Assembly (NCBI GenBank): GCA_016700335.1
Contig: CP065014.1
Location: forward strand, 3,075,001-3,139,000
DNA: 64,000 bases
Reading direction: 5' to 3'
Source of the DNA: Chlorobiota bacterium
GTDB taxonomy: Bacteria > Bacteroidota > Ignavibacteria > OLB7
In this document: piece by piece, positions 1 through 9,260 of the stretch
How positions within the stretch are numbered: the stretch's first letter is position 1
Layout of the letters: each line of letters starts with the position of its first letter
Notes under the pieces: generated by a model
Database searches by the model: none
What the model was told of the DNA's origin: nothing
The model's input: only the letters and a program-made list of their open reading frames with translations
Translations under genes and position numbers: made by a program

Positions 1-2958
1 TAATGTTAATGCTACACTTCCTGTGTTCATTAACATTACTGTTCTGCGTGATACTTGTTTTACCCCTAAGTTGCCAAATGCTAATGGATTACTTTCTCCT
101 TTAACACTTATTACTCTTGTACCTACTTCTCCATTTAATGGATATACATATGTGTTGCCATTACTCATGATTATGTTTAACTCTGCAACTTTCATTCCTA
201 CTCCACTCTTTGGTGCAAACTCTACCAATACTTTCATATCATCTCCTGGTAAAATCTGTTTTGGTAAACTTACTTTTGTGAATCCAAAATCACTTGCATT
301 TGCTCCTGTTATTGTTACATCTACTATTGTTGATGGTTTCAATTCTGGGTTATGATAATTTACCTCTATCTTTCTTGATTTTTCTTGCTCATCATTCTCT
401 ACTAATGTTCCAAAATCTGTATCATCTGCTTGGATCAATGTTCCTAATCCTTTTCCAATCAATCTTACTCTTACAACTCCTTTCTCATCTAATGCTGTGT
501 TTACATCTGTTGCATCGTTAGTTCTGAAATTTACTATCGCATATCTTGTTCCAATTGATTGTGGCATGAATGATACATCTAATGTGATGCTTCCTCCTGC
601 TTTTACTGTAAATGGTTTGCTTATGTCTGTTAACATATTAAATTCTTTAACATCATCTACATCACCTGATGTCATCCAAATTTTTGTTATTTGTAAATCA
701 CATTTCTTTCCTGAATTGTAGAATGTAATTGTTTTTTTGCTCTCCATTCCAACTTTAGTATCAGGATACATTACATCGCCTGGGCGTTTGCCTGCTATAT
801 CTGACATAAATGCTCCAGTACCTTTGCCATATAAATCTAAATTTAACATTCCTGGAACAACCACTCCATTTGCATCTTTACCACTAAAGTTAGTTGCGTC
901 TGTTTGTAAGAATATTCTTGCATAACGCTTTCCTGCTAATGTTGGAGAGAAAGTTAAATATAAAATCTTGTCACTCTTACACGCTTGGATATTTGGTAAT
1001 GCTGCATAAACTCCTGTTGGTCCTGGTACTAACAAATTCAATGGTGAAGTTGTTGGGCTTATTGGAGTGTTAGTTGTTACGAAATAATCAGAAACACTTT
1101 TTAAAGGAGAAGATAATGCATATTGAGGACTACCTTGAGATATTCCTGTTTCTAATGCATATACTTTTAAGTCTGTTATATTAACGTTTTGAGTTCCATA
1201 ATTTGATAAATTAATTGGTATTGTAACCATCTCTTGTGAACACTGTTCTGGAGTTGTTGCATAACCTGCAAATCTGCCATCATTGATATCAACACCGTCA
1301 ACACTAAATGTTGCAGCTTTTCCTGCTCCCACACCATATAAATTGAATTCACATGTAATACAATCATATTTCAATTGTAATGAAGCTGGACGGCAACCAT
1401 GTTTGTCTGGTGTAAATTTAATATACCAAACAAATGTTCCTCCCGCTGGAATTGTTACACTTGCAGCTGGAGTTGTTACCCAAGGACCAGAAGCAGTTCC
1501 TGAAGTGCTGAATTGATATTGGCTTCTTCCTGCTCCCATAATTTCAGCTGAATTAATTACTAAAGGAGATGAAGCTGAATTAAAGAATCTAACAGGAGCA
1601 AAAGTTCCAAATGATCCAAAATTAACTTGATAACCTGGGTTTACTCTTCCATCCATTAAAGCTGCTCCACAACCTAAAGGTCCTACAGCTCTTCCTAAAT
1701 CAATACCTGGATCTGAAATAGTAACTCTATCAGCACCTACTGCTCTCAATAAATATGAACCTTGTGAACATCCATCACTTGCATTAAAAATTGCTTTGCG
1801 TGTTCCACCACAAGTAGGTGTAAAACTTATACATGGAGTTATAGATCCACCTGGATATACAGTTGCAGTTAAAGTGTTGTTAGTTTCAAATGTACCAAAA
1901 GTTGGATTATACACACTTGATACTGAAACTCCTAAAACGGTTCCTGAAGTTGTGAAACATCCTGGTACGAATTGATATTCACCATTTGCTATTGATGCAT
2001 CTCGAGTAATACTAAATGTATAAGTTCTTGCACTTAAACCACCGTTTCCTAAAGTAATTGGAGAAGGTGTTGCACCCGTAGTTCCTGAATATAATGTTGT
2101 ATTATATAATACTGTTCCAGCTGCAGGTGTACTTGACATTAATTCATCTACAGTTGTAGGTGTTGTACTTGGTGCTGTTGGTATATTACCAATAACAACA
2201 GGTAATGGTGGTGCATAGGTAATCAAAGTTCCATCTGGTGGATAACTACCAGCTGATCCTGCTGGCCATGATACATAATTAGTTGTAAAAGTAAAATTCG
2301 GTAGTGGAGTTGTACATCCAATTGTATTTGGAGATATTCCAGAAGGATTAATCACATTTGCAAAATAATCATTATATCCATTATAAGGTGATTGATAACC
2401 ACCAGTATTTGCAAAAATTTCTATTTTATTTGAAGTTTCATATAGTCTAATTTGTGTTTTAGATGCTGTACCTCCTAATCTATTTCCATTTGGAGACTGA
2501 TCGTATGGCATAATATTCCATTCTACTATAAATATTCTATTTGGAGCTGAACCAATAGTTTTATAGACAACACCACCGTCTTGAACAAACATATAATCAG
2601 TTATGGAAGTTATTGTTGCACCACCATTATAATTGTAAGCAGCATAATAACCATAAGCATAATTATAATATGTTGCACTATTTAATAACTCCATGTAACC
2701 ACCTTGAGCAACACCAACTCTTGTATAAGTTCTACAATCTAAACTAAAATTAAAAGGTATAGGAACAGTTGGCCAAGTTCCTTGGCGATCATAATAACCA
2801 GTTCCTGAAGGGAAAATTTCAGTACCTCCACTCACATCCAATGGAGTTCCTTTACCAGGAATTTTAGAATAATTGTTGTATAGTTGTGCCTTTAAAGCGA
2901 CATTACTCATTGAGAGCAATGCAATTAAAACAACTAATAAAGAAAAGATTTTTTTCAT
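1..2958 (-). CDS. Large secreted choice-of-anchor-D-type protein (C-terminus cut by window edge)
   Basis: The minus strand is open without a stop from the ATG at 2958 to the first base of the window, 986 codons, so the gene continues leftwards. The product begins with a signal peptide (MKKIFSLLVVLIALLSM..., cleavage probably after LKAQ). It continues as a Tyr/Asn/Gly-rich beta-rich region with an APNRIFIVEWN segment, then repeated Ig-like beta-sandwich units of the ASPM/SPD-2/Hydin or choice-of-anchor-D kind (segments such as ITFYNSGKKCDL and VSFMPQSIGTRYA). It is a clear paralogue of the 9261-12704 protein: both carry DVDDVKEF and DEKGV in the same order. The role is presumably cell-surface or secreted structure or adhesion; no catalytic motif is visible. 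The C-terminal part, where a sorting signal would sit, is outside the window. Confidence 0.85.
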   Translation of the reverse strand, partial: MKKIFSLLVVLIALLSMSNVALKAQLYNNYSKIPGKGTPLDVSGGTEIFPSGTGYYDRQGTWPTVPIPFNFSLDCRTYTRVGVAQGGYMELLNSATYYNYAYGYYAAYNYNGGATITSITDYMFVQDGGVVYKTIGSAPNRIFIVEWNIMPYDQSPNGNRLGGTASKTQIRLYETSNKIEIFANTGGYQSPYNGYNDYFANVINPSGISPNTIGCTTPLPNFTFTTNYVSWPAGSAGSYPPDGTLITYAPPLPVVIGNIPTAPSTTPTTVDELMSSTPAAGTVLYNTTLYSGTTGATPSPITLGNGGLSARTYTFSITRDASIANGEYQFVPGCFTTSGTVLGVSVSSVYNPTFGTFETNNTLTATVYPGGSITPCISFTPTCGGTRKAIFNASDGCSQGSYLLRAVGADRVTISDPGIDLGRAVGPLGCGAALMDGRVNPGYQVNFGSFGTFAPVRFFNSASSPLVINSAEIMGAGRSQYQFSTSGTASGPWVTTPAASVTIPAGGTFVWYIKFTPDKHGCRPASLQLKYDCITCEFNLYGVGAGKAATFSVDGVDINDGRFAGYATTPEQCSQEMVTIPINLSNYGTQNVNITDLKVYALETGISQGSPQYALSSPLKSVSDYFVTTNTPISPTTSPLNLLVPGPTGVYAALPNIQACKSDKILYLTFSPTLAGKRYARIFLQTDATNFSGKDANGVVVPGMLNLDLYGKGTGAFMSDIAGKRPGDVMYPDTKVGMESKKTITFYNSGKKCDLQITKIWMTSGDVDDVKEFNMLTDISKPFTVKAGGSITLDVSFMPQSIGTRYAIVNFRTNDATDVNTALDEKGVVRVRLIGKGLGTLIQADDTDFGTLVENDEQEKSRKIEVNYHNPELKPSTIVDVTITGANASDFGFTKVSLPKQILPGDDMKVLVEFAPKSGVGMKVAELNIIMSNGNTYVYPLNGEVGTRVISVKGESNPLAFGNLGVKQVSRRTVMLMNTGSVALTL

Positions 2959-3164
2959 TTGATTGAAATTAAAAAAGTTAAATATTAAAAACACTAAAAG
3001 AAAAGCGATTTAAAAATCTAAGAATAAAAAATTTGATTATACCTTAGGCAAAACGGCTAAACACTAAAGTTTCAGAAAAGTTACAAGATTTAAAAAATAA
3101 TTTTGAAAAATATTTAAATTTAAATATAATACTTGTTTTTAATCAAAAATCAATGTTTTACTAA

Positions 3165-3201
3165 ATAAAAAAAACGCCATAATTTAAATTTTATGGCGTT
3201 T
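3165..3201 (-). terminator. Rho-independent terminator of the dnaK unit
   Basis: An 11-bp perfect inverted repeat (AAACGCCATAA at 3172-3182, TTATGGCGTTT at 3191-3201) with an 8-base loop. Read on the minus strand it is followed by a T-rich tract. It lies 20 bp after the dnaK stop codon. Confidence 0.85.
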
Positions 3202-3221
3202 AGATTTAAATAATTAAAAAT

Positions 3222-5108
3222 TTATTTACTTTCTTCATCAACAATAGTGTAATCTGCATCTTCAGTTTTAGATTCTCCACTTTTGGTATTTGAGCTTTGA
3301 TTTTCATTTCCTTTTGCATACATCTGTTGTGAAACTTCATTCCAATTACGGTCTAACTCATCTTTAGCCTGAGTAATTGCATCAATGCCACCATTTCTTA
3401 CAGCTTCTTCAAGTTTTTCAACAGATGCTTCAATTAATGCCTTACCTTCAGCTGGTAAACTTGCTTCTAATTCTATTAACTGTTTCTTTGTAGAAAATAT
3501 AGCTTGATCAGCTTGATTTCTAATTTCAACTTCTTCTTTACGCTTTCTATCAGCAGCTGCATTATCCTGAGCATCCCTCTTCATTTTCTCAATTTCATCT
3601 TTAGCTAAACCACTTGAAGATGTTATTCTTATAGATTGTTCTTTGTTAGTTGCTTTGTCTTTTGCTGAAACATTCAATATTCCATTCGCATCTATATCGA
3701 AAGTTACTTCAATTTGTGGAGTACCTCTTGGTGCTTGTGGAATACCTTCTAGATGAAAACGACCCAAAGATTTATTATCATTTGCCATTGGCCTTTCTCC
3801 CTGAAGAATATGAATTTCTACTGATGGCTGACTATCGGCTGCAGTTGAAAATACTTCTGATTTCTTTGTAGGTATTGTTGTATTTGAAGGAATCATTGGG
3901 GTCATTACACCACCTAAAGTTTCAATTCCCAATGACAATGGGGTAACATCTAACAATAAAACATCCCTAACATCACCCATTAATACTCCTCCTTGTATAG
4001 CTGCACCTATTGCAACAACTTCATCTGGATTTACACCTTTATTAGGTTCTTTTCCAAAAAATTCTCTTACTAATTGTTGAATCTTAGGAATTCTTGTAGA
4101 TCCACCAACTAATATTACATCATCTATTTGAGCAGGTGTCATTCCTGCATCATTTAATGCTTGGCGACAAGGTTCTAAAGTTTTTTTAAACAATCCTTCA
4201 CACATACTTTCAAATGCTGTTCTCGTAATATTTATACTTAAATGCTTTGGGTTACCATCAGCCATTGTAATAAATGGTAAGTTTACATTTGTTTGCATCA
4301 TTTGAGAAAGCTCTTTCTTAGCAGTTTCAGCAGCATCTCTTAGCCTTTGTAAAGCCATTGGGTCAGATCTTAAATCAACACTATCAGTTTTTTTAAATTC
4401 ATCTGCTAAATAGTCTAACAGAACTTTATCAAAATTATCACCACCTAAATGCGTGTCGCCGTTTGTTGATTTTACTTCAAATACACCATCTCCAAGATCT
4501 AAGATAGATACATCAAAAGTACCACCACCTAAATCATATACTATAATTTTTTTATTTTCAGTTCCTTTATCCATCCCATAAGCCAAAGCAGCAGCAGTTG
4601 GTTCGTTAATAATTCTCTTTACAGTTAATCCTGCTATTTCACCTGCGTCTTTTGTTGCTTGACGTTGAGCATCATTAAAATAAGCTGGAACAGTAATTAC
4701 TGCTTCAGTAACTTTTTGTCCTAAATAATCTTCAGCAGTCTGTTTCATTTTTTGTAAAACCATTGCAGAAATTTCTGGTGGAGAATAATCTCTACCATCA
4801 ATTTCAACTCTTACAGAATTTCCTGATCCAGAAACAATTTTGTAAGGTATCATTTTCTCTTCTTCTTTGACTTCACTTACAGTTCTTCCCATAAATCTTT
4901 TAATTGAAAAGATTGTATTTATAGGATTTTGAACTGCTTGACGCTTTGCTGCCTGACCAATTAAACGGTCACCATTTTTTGTAAAACCAACAACTGATGG
5001 AGTTGTTCTTTCACCTTCACTATTAGGAATAACAACTGGACTTGTACCTTCCATAACGGCAACACAAGAATTTGTTGTTCCTAAATCAATTCCAATAATT
5101 TTACTCAT
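3222..5108 (-). CDS. dnaK: Chaperone DnaK (Hsp70)
   Basis: ATP-dependent cytosolic Hsp70 chaperone that binds exposed hydrophobic peptides and works with DnaJ and GrpE (neither is in the window). The 628 residues match the usual length. Visible signatures are IDLGTTNSCVAV at the N-terminus, the NEPTAAALAYG segment with the following DLGGGTFDVSILD phosphate loop, VILVGGSTRIPK, the interdomain stretch VLLLDVTPLSLGIET, a helical lid, and the acidic end EDADYTIVDEESK that carries the typical co-chaperone-binding EEV-like tail. The ATG at 5108 gives the canonical N-terminus. It is 20 bp downstream of the small heat-shock gene, in the same direction, so the two are probably cotranscribed as a heat-shock unit. 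Confidence 0.98.
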   Translation of the reverse strand: MSKIIGIDLGTTNSCVAVMEGTSPVVIPNSEGERTTPSVVGFTKNGDRLIGQAAKRQAVQNPINTIFSIKRFMGRTVSEVKEEEKMIPYKIVSGSGNSVRVEIDGRDYSPPEISAMVLQKMKQTAEDYLGQKVTEAVITVPAYFNDAQRQATKDAGEIAGLTVKRIINEPTAAALAYGMDKGTENKKIIVYDLGGGTFDVSILDLGDGVFEVKSTNGDTHLGGDNFDKVLLDYLADEFKKTDSVDLRSDPMALQRLRDAAETAKKELSQMMQTNVNLPFITMADGNPKHLSINITRTAFESMCEGLFKKTLEPCRQALNDAGMTPAQIDDVILVGGSTRIPKIQQLVREFFGKEPNKGVNPDEVVAIGAAIQGGVLMGDVRDVLLLDVTPLSLGIETLGGVMTPMIPSNTTIPTKKSEVFSTAADSQPSVEIHILQGERPMANDNKSLGRFHLEGIPQAPRGTPQIEVTFDIDANGILNVSAKDKATNKEQSIRITSSSGLAKDEIEKMKRDAQDNAAADRKRKEEVEIRNQADQAIFSTKKQLIELEASLPAEGKALIEASVEKLEEAVRNGGIDAITQAKDELDRNWNEVSQQMYAKGNENQSSNTKSGESKTEDADYTIVDEESK

Positions 5109-5128
5109 TTTTTATAATATATATTTTT

Positions 5129-5614
5129 TTAATTAATATTGATTGTACTTACTTTTTTTATTTTTTTAGGAATTAATATTTCTAAAACTCCACTTTCATA
5201 TTTTGCTGAAATGTTTGATAAATCTATTTCTTCATTAAAAATTGGTAACGTTACTAATTTTTTAAATTCACCAAATTTAATTTCATTGGATTTAATTTCC
5301 ATAACGTTAGCAAAATTATTTATCCTATTTCCAGATATCTCAATTGAGTTTTCTCCTTGCAAAGATAATTTTATATTTTCTTTATTCATTCCAGGTACAT
5401 CAGCATTAATTATAAAACTATTTGCATCTGAAAAAACTGTAGTATTTGGAAATGAATTTATATTTACATTTTCATTTTTATTAGTTTGATTAGTGTTAAA
5501 TATACTTTCTCCATCTTTTATAATATTGATGTCGAAATTATCGAATTTATTTTTTAATTTTTGAGTGAATTTATCAAATTCATTTACCCAATCTTGTTTT
5601 TCGAAATTATTCAT
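5129..5614 (-). CDS. Small heat-shock protein, Hsp20/alpha-crystallin family
   Basis: Holdase chaperone that keeps unfolded proteins soluble for DnaK. The alpha-crystallin domain covers the C-terminal two thirds: FIINADVPGMNKENIKLSL, then ISGNR, then GEFKKLVTLP and YESGVLEILIPKK, the last being the conserved GVL motif and the I-x-I-like end. The start chosen is the ATG at 5614 (MNNFEKQDW, 161 residues); an in-frame upstream start at 5647 would add 11 residues without family resemblance. dnaK follows after 20 bp, a natural partner. The start region faces the AT-rich divergent spacer, so the promoter of the pair should lie there. Confidence 0.9.
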   Translation of the reverse strand: MNNFEKQDWVNEFDKFTQKLKNKFDNFDINIIKDGESIFNTNQTNKNENVNINSFPNTTVFSDANSFIINADVPGMNKENIKLSLQGENSIEISGNRINNFANVMEIKSNEIKFGEFKKLVTLPIFNEEIDLSNISAKYESGVLEILIPKKIKKVSTININ

Positions 5615-5764
5615 AATTAGATTTGTTAATTTTAATTTGATTAACAAAATCTATGCCATATAAATAAATTTGTTAAAATTAGAAATAATGTCACATACCT
5701 GTATGTCATTATTTATATATTTCTTTTTTATAATCTAAACAATATTTTTTTATAGTAATTATAA

Positions 5765-6100
5765 TGCTCTGTGGATTTGTGGAGAACTTTATTTAATTTA
5801 TTTAAATTGATAATTTTTATTAAAAAATTAAAGTATTTACTCTTAATTTAATTGTTTGTAAGTATGTGGATAATTGATTATATATCCACAAAGTAATTTT
5901 TTATCTGAATTTAGAATAAAGAATTTTAGTTAATTAACTGTAAATTCAGTCGATTTCCACCAATTACAAATGGTTTGTTAATAAGTGTGTGTATAACTAG
6001 TTTAATATGGGATTTCTTTTAAAATTTGTATTAAATTTTTATATTCATATTTATAAATTAAATATCTAAAAATTAAATGTTATAAAAAATGTAATACTTT
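5765..6100. other. Candidate replication origin: DnaA-box cluster in AT-rich divergent spacer
   Basis: The gene-free region 5615-6189 separates minus-strand genes on the left from plus-strand genes on the right. It holds a perfect DnaA box (TGTGGATAA at 5865-5873, i.e. TTATCCACA on the minus strand), a TTATACACA box (5988-5996, minus), one-mismatch boxes ATATCCACA (5882-5890, plus) and TTCTCCACA (5778-5786, minus), and a weaker AAATCCACA (5770-5778, minus). A very AT-rich stretch at 6005-6120 could be the unwinding element. Five boxes in ~230 bp plus the divergent gene layout fit an oriC; parS-like sites 14-16 kb away and nearby mnmE-mnmG support this. dnaA itself is not in the window. Confidence 0.55.
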
Positions 6101-6189
6101 TGAAACAAAATTTAATTTAATGTGTCGTTAAGAAATAGAATATATATTATAAATTGATTACTTATTTTTGAATTATTATAAATTATAAA

Positions 6190-6777
6190 ATGATATATAA
6201 ATTTAAATACCCTGAGATAGTTTCTAAAATTAACACTATTTATAATGGTCAAGTTGAAATAACAAGTGATTACTTAGCAGAAACTCATTCAGTATTATTA
6301 AGTTTTTTAGAAAGACCAGAAAAGCAGATAAGCGTTAATATTGAAATTGATGCTCCAATTGAATTAATTTGGAGGATTGCTGCTGGAACGATAGATAAAT
6401 TTTACTCACATCAGCCGGCTGTAATTGGTGTTTCTGAAGTTAATTCTTTGGATTCTCAAGAAGGAACAAGATTTATTGTTCACAGAAATATAAATGGAGG
6501 AATTTTGGATAGATTAGGTGAAGTAATTACAAATATGGAAAATTCAGAAATGATTGTTAGTGATATTGATATTGCTGATCAATCAATTTCTGGTATGTTT
6601 CCATCATTTTATACACTAAAATTAGAGCAAATTGGCAAAAAACAGAAAAAATCTATGTTGAGATTATCTTATACAATGCTAAGTGTTCCTCATCCTTTTG
6701 TAGGTGAAGTCTTAATTTATCAAGCAAATAGTATAAAACAACAATCTGAAGCAGCAATGAATGTTAGTAATAAATAA
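6190..6777 (+). CDS. SRPBCC/START-like domain protein of unknown ligand
   Basis: 195 residues, cytosolic (no signal peptide). From about residue 45 the sequence reads like an SRPBCC hydrophobic-ligand-binding fold: ISVNIEIDAPIELIWRIAAG is the typical first strand plus helix, followed by beta strands with GTRFIVHRN and a long C-terminal helix ending in AMNVSNK. The first 45 residues are not part of that fold. No catalytic residues can be assigned. It is the first plus-strand gene to the right of the candidate origin and is followed by its own terminator, so it is probably a single-gene unit. The fold assignment is by pattern only. Confidence 0.65.
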   Translation: MIYKFKYPEIVSKINTIYNGQVEITSDYLAETHSVLLSFLERPEKQISVNIEIDAPIELIWRIAAGTIDKFYSHQPAVIGVSEVNSLDSQEGTRFIVHRNINGGILDRLGEVITNMENSEMIVSDIDIADQSISGMFPSFYTLKLEQIGKKQKKSMLRLSYTMLSVPHPFVGEVLIYQANSIKQQSEAAMNVSNK

Positions 6778-6805
6778 TTTTTTATAATTTACATTTTCAC
6801 TTGTA

Positions 6806-6840
6806 AAAGGCACCCAATAAAATCTTTAGGTGTCTTTTTT
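6806..6840 (+). terminator. Rho-independent terminator
   Basis: A 9-bp stem (AAAGGCACC / GGTGTCTTT, one G-T pair) followed by six T, placed ~30 bp after the SRPBCC gene. Confidence 0.8.
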
Positions 6841-6912
6841 CATTCCTTAAAATGAAATTATTATTTTAACTATATTATTTTTAATAATATAAAAGTGTAT
6901 TGCCAAACAAAT

Positions 6913-7800
6913 ATGGAGCTTTCAAATAAAAAAATAGTAAAAACTAAGGTTTTTAACCAGTCATTAGTAAAACTTTGGTGGCGTTGGACAACACACGAAG
7001 GATTAAAAACATTTTTAGGATCTGATAATAAAATATCCTTATATCCTAATGGGGAATTTGAAATTTATTTTATTTTAAATAATCCTATTGGTAAAAAAGG
7101 ATCTGAAGGTTGTAAGATATTGTCATATTTACCTGAAAAATATTTATCTTTTTCTTGGAATGCTCCACCAGAATTTGAGGCAATTAGAAGTTTAGATTAC
7201 AAAACTTGGGTTTGTATAGAATTTAAAGCTATTTCATCGAACCAATCAGAATTGATTTTAACTCATTTAGGTTGGCCTTTAGATGATAGTTTTAACCCAG
7301 TTTTTAATTATTTTGATAATGCTTGGGATATTGTATTCGCAAGTTTATCTAAATTCGATACAAAACAAGTTGCTTTTGATTCTATATCAAAAAAAGTAAC
7401 TGGAATTGGAGGTATATTTTTTAAATGTAAGAATCCTGAAAAGGTGAAAGATTGGTATAAAACTTTTTTAGGTTTAGATACAGATAAGTATGGAACTACT
7501 TTTGAATGGATACAGAGTTCTAATCCTGACAAAAAAGGTTTTACTCAATGGAGCACTTTTTCTGAAAATTCTAAATATTTCGATCCTTCAACCAAAGATT
7601 TTATGATAAATTATAGAGTTGATAATTTAATTGAATTAGTAGCAAAATTATCTTCTTCTGGAGTTACAATTTTAGATAAAATTGAATCATTCGATTATGG
7701 AAAATTTGTTCATGTATTGGATGTTGAAGGTAATAAAATTGAACTTTGGGAGCCTTTTGATTCTGAGTATGATAAAATAATTGATGGTAGGACAAAGTAG
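6913..7800 (+). CDS. AHSA1/SRPBCC domain fused to a VOC (glyoxalase-like) domain
   Basis: 295 residues in two parts. Residues 1-145 form an AHSA1-type SRPBCC domain (KTKVFNQSLVKLWWRWTT, later SWNAPPEFEAIR and ELILTHLGWP). Residues ~158-290 form a vicinal-oxygen-chelate domain (GIGGIFFKCKNPEKVKDWYKTFLGL at its start, FVHVLDVEGNKIELWEP at its end); the final E of IELWEP is the usual metal-ligand position. VOC domains occur in glyoxalases, dioxygenases and resistance proteins, so the reaction is unknown. I chose the ATG at 6913; a GTG at 6895 would add six residues. It stands alone between spacers. The fusion could be a two-domain ligand-binding or detoxifying protein (inference). Confidence 0.75.
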   Translation: MELSNKKIVKTKVFNQSLVKLWWRWTTHEGLKTFLGSDNKISLYPNGEFEIYFILNNPIGKKGSEGCKILSYLPEKYLSFSWNAPPEFEAIRSLDYKTWVCIEFKAISSNQSELILTHLGWPLDDSFNPVFNYFDNAWDIVFASLSKFDTKQVAFDSISKKVTGIGGIFFKCKNPEKVKDWYKTFLGLDTDKYGTTFEWIQSSNPDKKGFTQWSTFSENSKYFDPSTKDFMINYRVDNLIELVAKLSSSGVTILDKIESFDYGKFVHVLDVEGNKIELWEPFDSEYDKIIDGRTK

Positions 7801-8066
7801 TTACTTTATTAAAAATTAATTCTAATTTGTAGATTTATTTTTTTTATATACTATTAAACTAAATCAAAGTTTAATTAGTCATTGAGCTATTAATCCATTG
7901 TGTATTTTTAAGTATTAACTAATGCAATAAATAGTAATATTGTTAATAATATAACCTAAGCAATTAATATATTAATTCTTAATTTTACATAACTTTGAAT
8001 TAATTATTTTTATAAATAATTAATTGATTAGAAAACAATTTCCTTAATTAAAAAAAATTAAAAACA

Positions 8067-8444
8067 ATGTTACAAGAAAAGTATTCAAGTGTGCTTGAAC
8101 TTGGTCAAGCTTTAGGAGTTAAAAATGGTGACGTTCAGGAAGTGGACGGTAAATTAAAAGTTACTGGTACTTGTGCATATGCACTTGATCGTGATCATTT
8201 ATGGGATGCTATTAAAAAGCATGAAAACTGGGAAAATGAAGTAGAAGCAAATATCAATTTTGAAAATACAGATGTTTATGGTTACGTAACTGTTAAATCT
8301 GGTGACTCATTGTCAAAAATTGCTAAAGATGTTTATGATGATGCTTCTCAATATATGGCAATATTCCATGCTAATAGTGAGCACTTAAGCGATCCAGATA
8401 AAATACAAGTTGGACAGAAATTGATTATTCCAAATAAAGCATAA
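8067..8444 (+). CDS. LysM-domain protein (Kbp/YgaU-like)
   Basis: 125 residues without a signal peptide. The C-terminal ~50 residues are a LysM module (VKSGDSLSKIAKDVYDD... IQVGQKLIIPN). The N-terminal ~70 residues (VQEVDGKLKVTGTCAYALDRDHLWDAIKK) resemble a reduced BON-like domain. This is the arrangement of E. coli Kbp (YgaU), a cytoplasmic potassium-binding stress protein, although this protein is shorter than the E. coli one (149 residues). A role in potassium binding or peptidoglycan contact is therefore only suggested. A strong terminator follows 18 bp after the stop, so it is a monocistronic unit. Confidence 0.8.
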   Translation: MLQEKYSSVLELGQALGVKNGDVQEVDGKLKVTGTCAYALDRDHLWDAIKKHENWENEVEANINFENTDVYGYVTVKSGDSLSKIAKDVYDDASQYMAIFHANSEHLSDPDKIQVGQKLIIPNKA

Positions 8445-8462
8445 TCAAATTGATTTATTTTA

Positions 8463-8501
8463 AACCTTTCAAGTGAATAGTTCCTTGAAAGGTTTTTTTT
8501 A
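8463..8501 (+). terminator. Rho-independent terminator
   Basis: A perfect 11-bp stem (AACCTTTCAAG at 8463-8473, CTTGAAAGGTT at 8484-8494) running into a T tract. Confidence 0.9.
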
Positions 8502-8562
8502 TTAAATAATATAATATTTTTAGAAATTCAAATTAAATTCAAAATTTTAAATATAAACAATA

Positions 8563-9159
8563 ATGAAGATTAATATAATAGTGCTTATATGCGTTGCAAT
8601 ATTAAGTTTAACTGCTTGTAAAAAAGAAACTTCTCAAACTGAATTAAATGCATCAGATTCAACACAAAATTTAAATACTCAAGCAGAAGCTCAACCAGCA
8701 ACACAAGCAATTGCAGATGGTTCTTCAAATGATTCAAGCTTGAAGAATCAAGATAAAGCGACTGTTGTTAAAGGAGATACTGTAACAACAGCAAGCGGAT
8801 TAAGATATATTGATATTGAGAAAGGAAAAGGAAAAAAAGTTGTTGTTGGTATGAATTTAAAAATTGATTATGCTGGTTTTTTTACTGATGGAAAAGTGTT
8901 TGATACTTCAATTGAATCAGTTGCTAAATCTCAAAATTTTGATAGACATGGCATGGCTTTTACACCGTTTGATGTAGTTATTGGAAAGGGAAGTGTTATT
9001 GCAGGTTGGGATGAAGGTTTAACCACAAATATGAATATCGGTGGAAAACGCAGACTATTAGTACCACCTAATTTAGCTTATGGTGAATCTGGAATGGGGG
9101 GAGTAATTCCACCAAATGCAAGCTTGATATTTGATGTAAATGTTATTTCTGGACAATAA
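8563..9159 (+). CDS. FKBP-type peptidyl-prolyl isomerase lipoprotein
   Basis: 198 residues. A lipoprotein signal (MKINIIVLICVAILSLTAC, lipobox LTAC) places it on a membrane facing the periplasm. A Ser/Thr/Gln-rich linker (~residues 20-68) precedes a C-terminal FKBP domain from ~residue 73: GLRYIDIEKGKGKKV, DYAGFFTDGKVFDTS, VIGKGSVIAGWDEGL and LAYGESGMGGVIPPNASLIFDV, which hold the aromatic and Asp positions of the active pocket. It should catalyse cis-trans isomerisation of X-Pro bonds in exported proteins. The gene lies 100 bp before the secreted giant 9261-12704 on the same strand; a folding role for such proteins is plausible but not shown. Confidence 0.93.
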   Translation: MKINIIVLICVAILSLTACKKETSQTELNASDSTQNLNTQAEAQPATQAIADGSSNDSSLKNQDKATVVKGDTVTTASGLRYIDIEKGKGKKVVVGMNLKIDYAGFFTDGKVFDTSIESVAKSQNFDRHGMAFTPFDVVIGKGSVIAGWDEGLTTNMNIGGKRRLLVPPNLAYGESGMGGVIPPNASLIFDVNVISGQ

Positions 9160-9260
9160 AATTTTGTTAATATTTCATTTTGCATTAAGTAAATCAGTAA
9201 CTTTACACAACTTTTAGTGTCTTACAATATCATTTTTATATTCCACAAACTTTACTTTTT

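Noticed and set aside
23..1516. Several plus-strand open frames of 60-110 codons near the left end
   Set aside because: They are antisense to the continuous minus-strand secreted protein, have odd low-complexity translations and no family resemblance.
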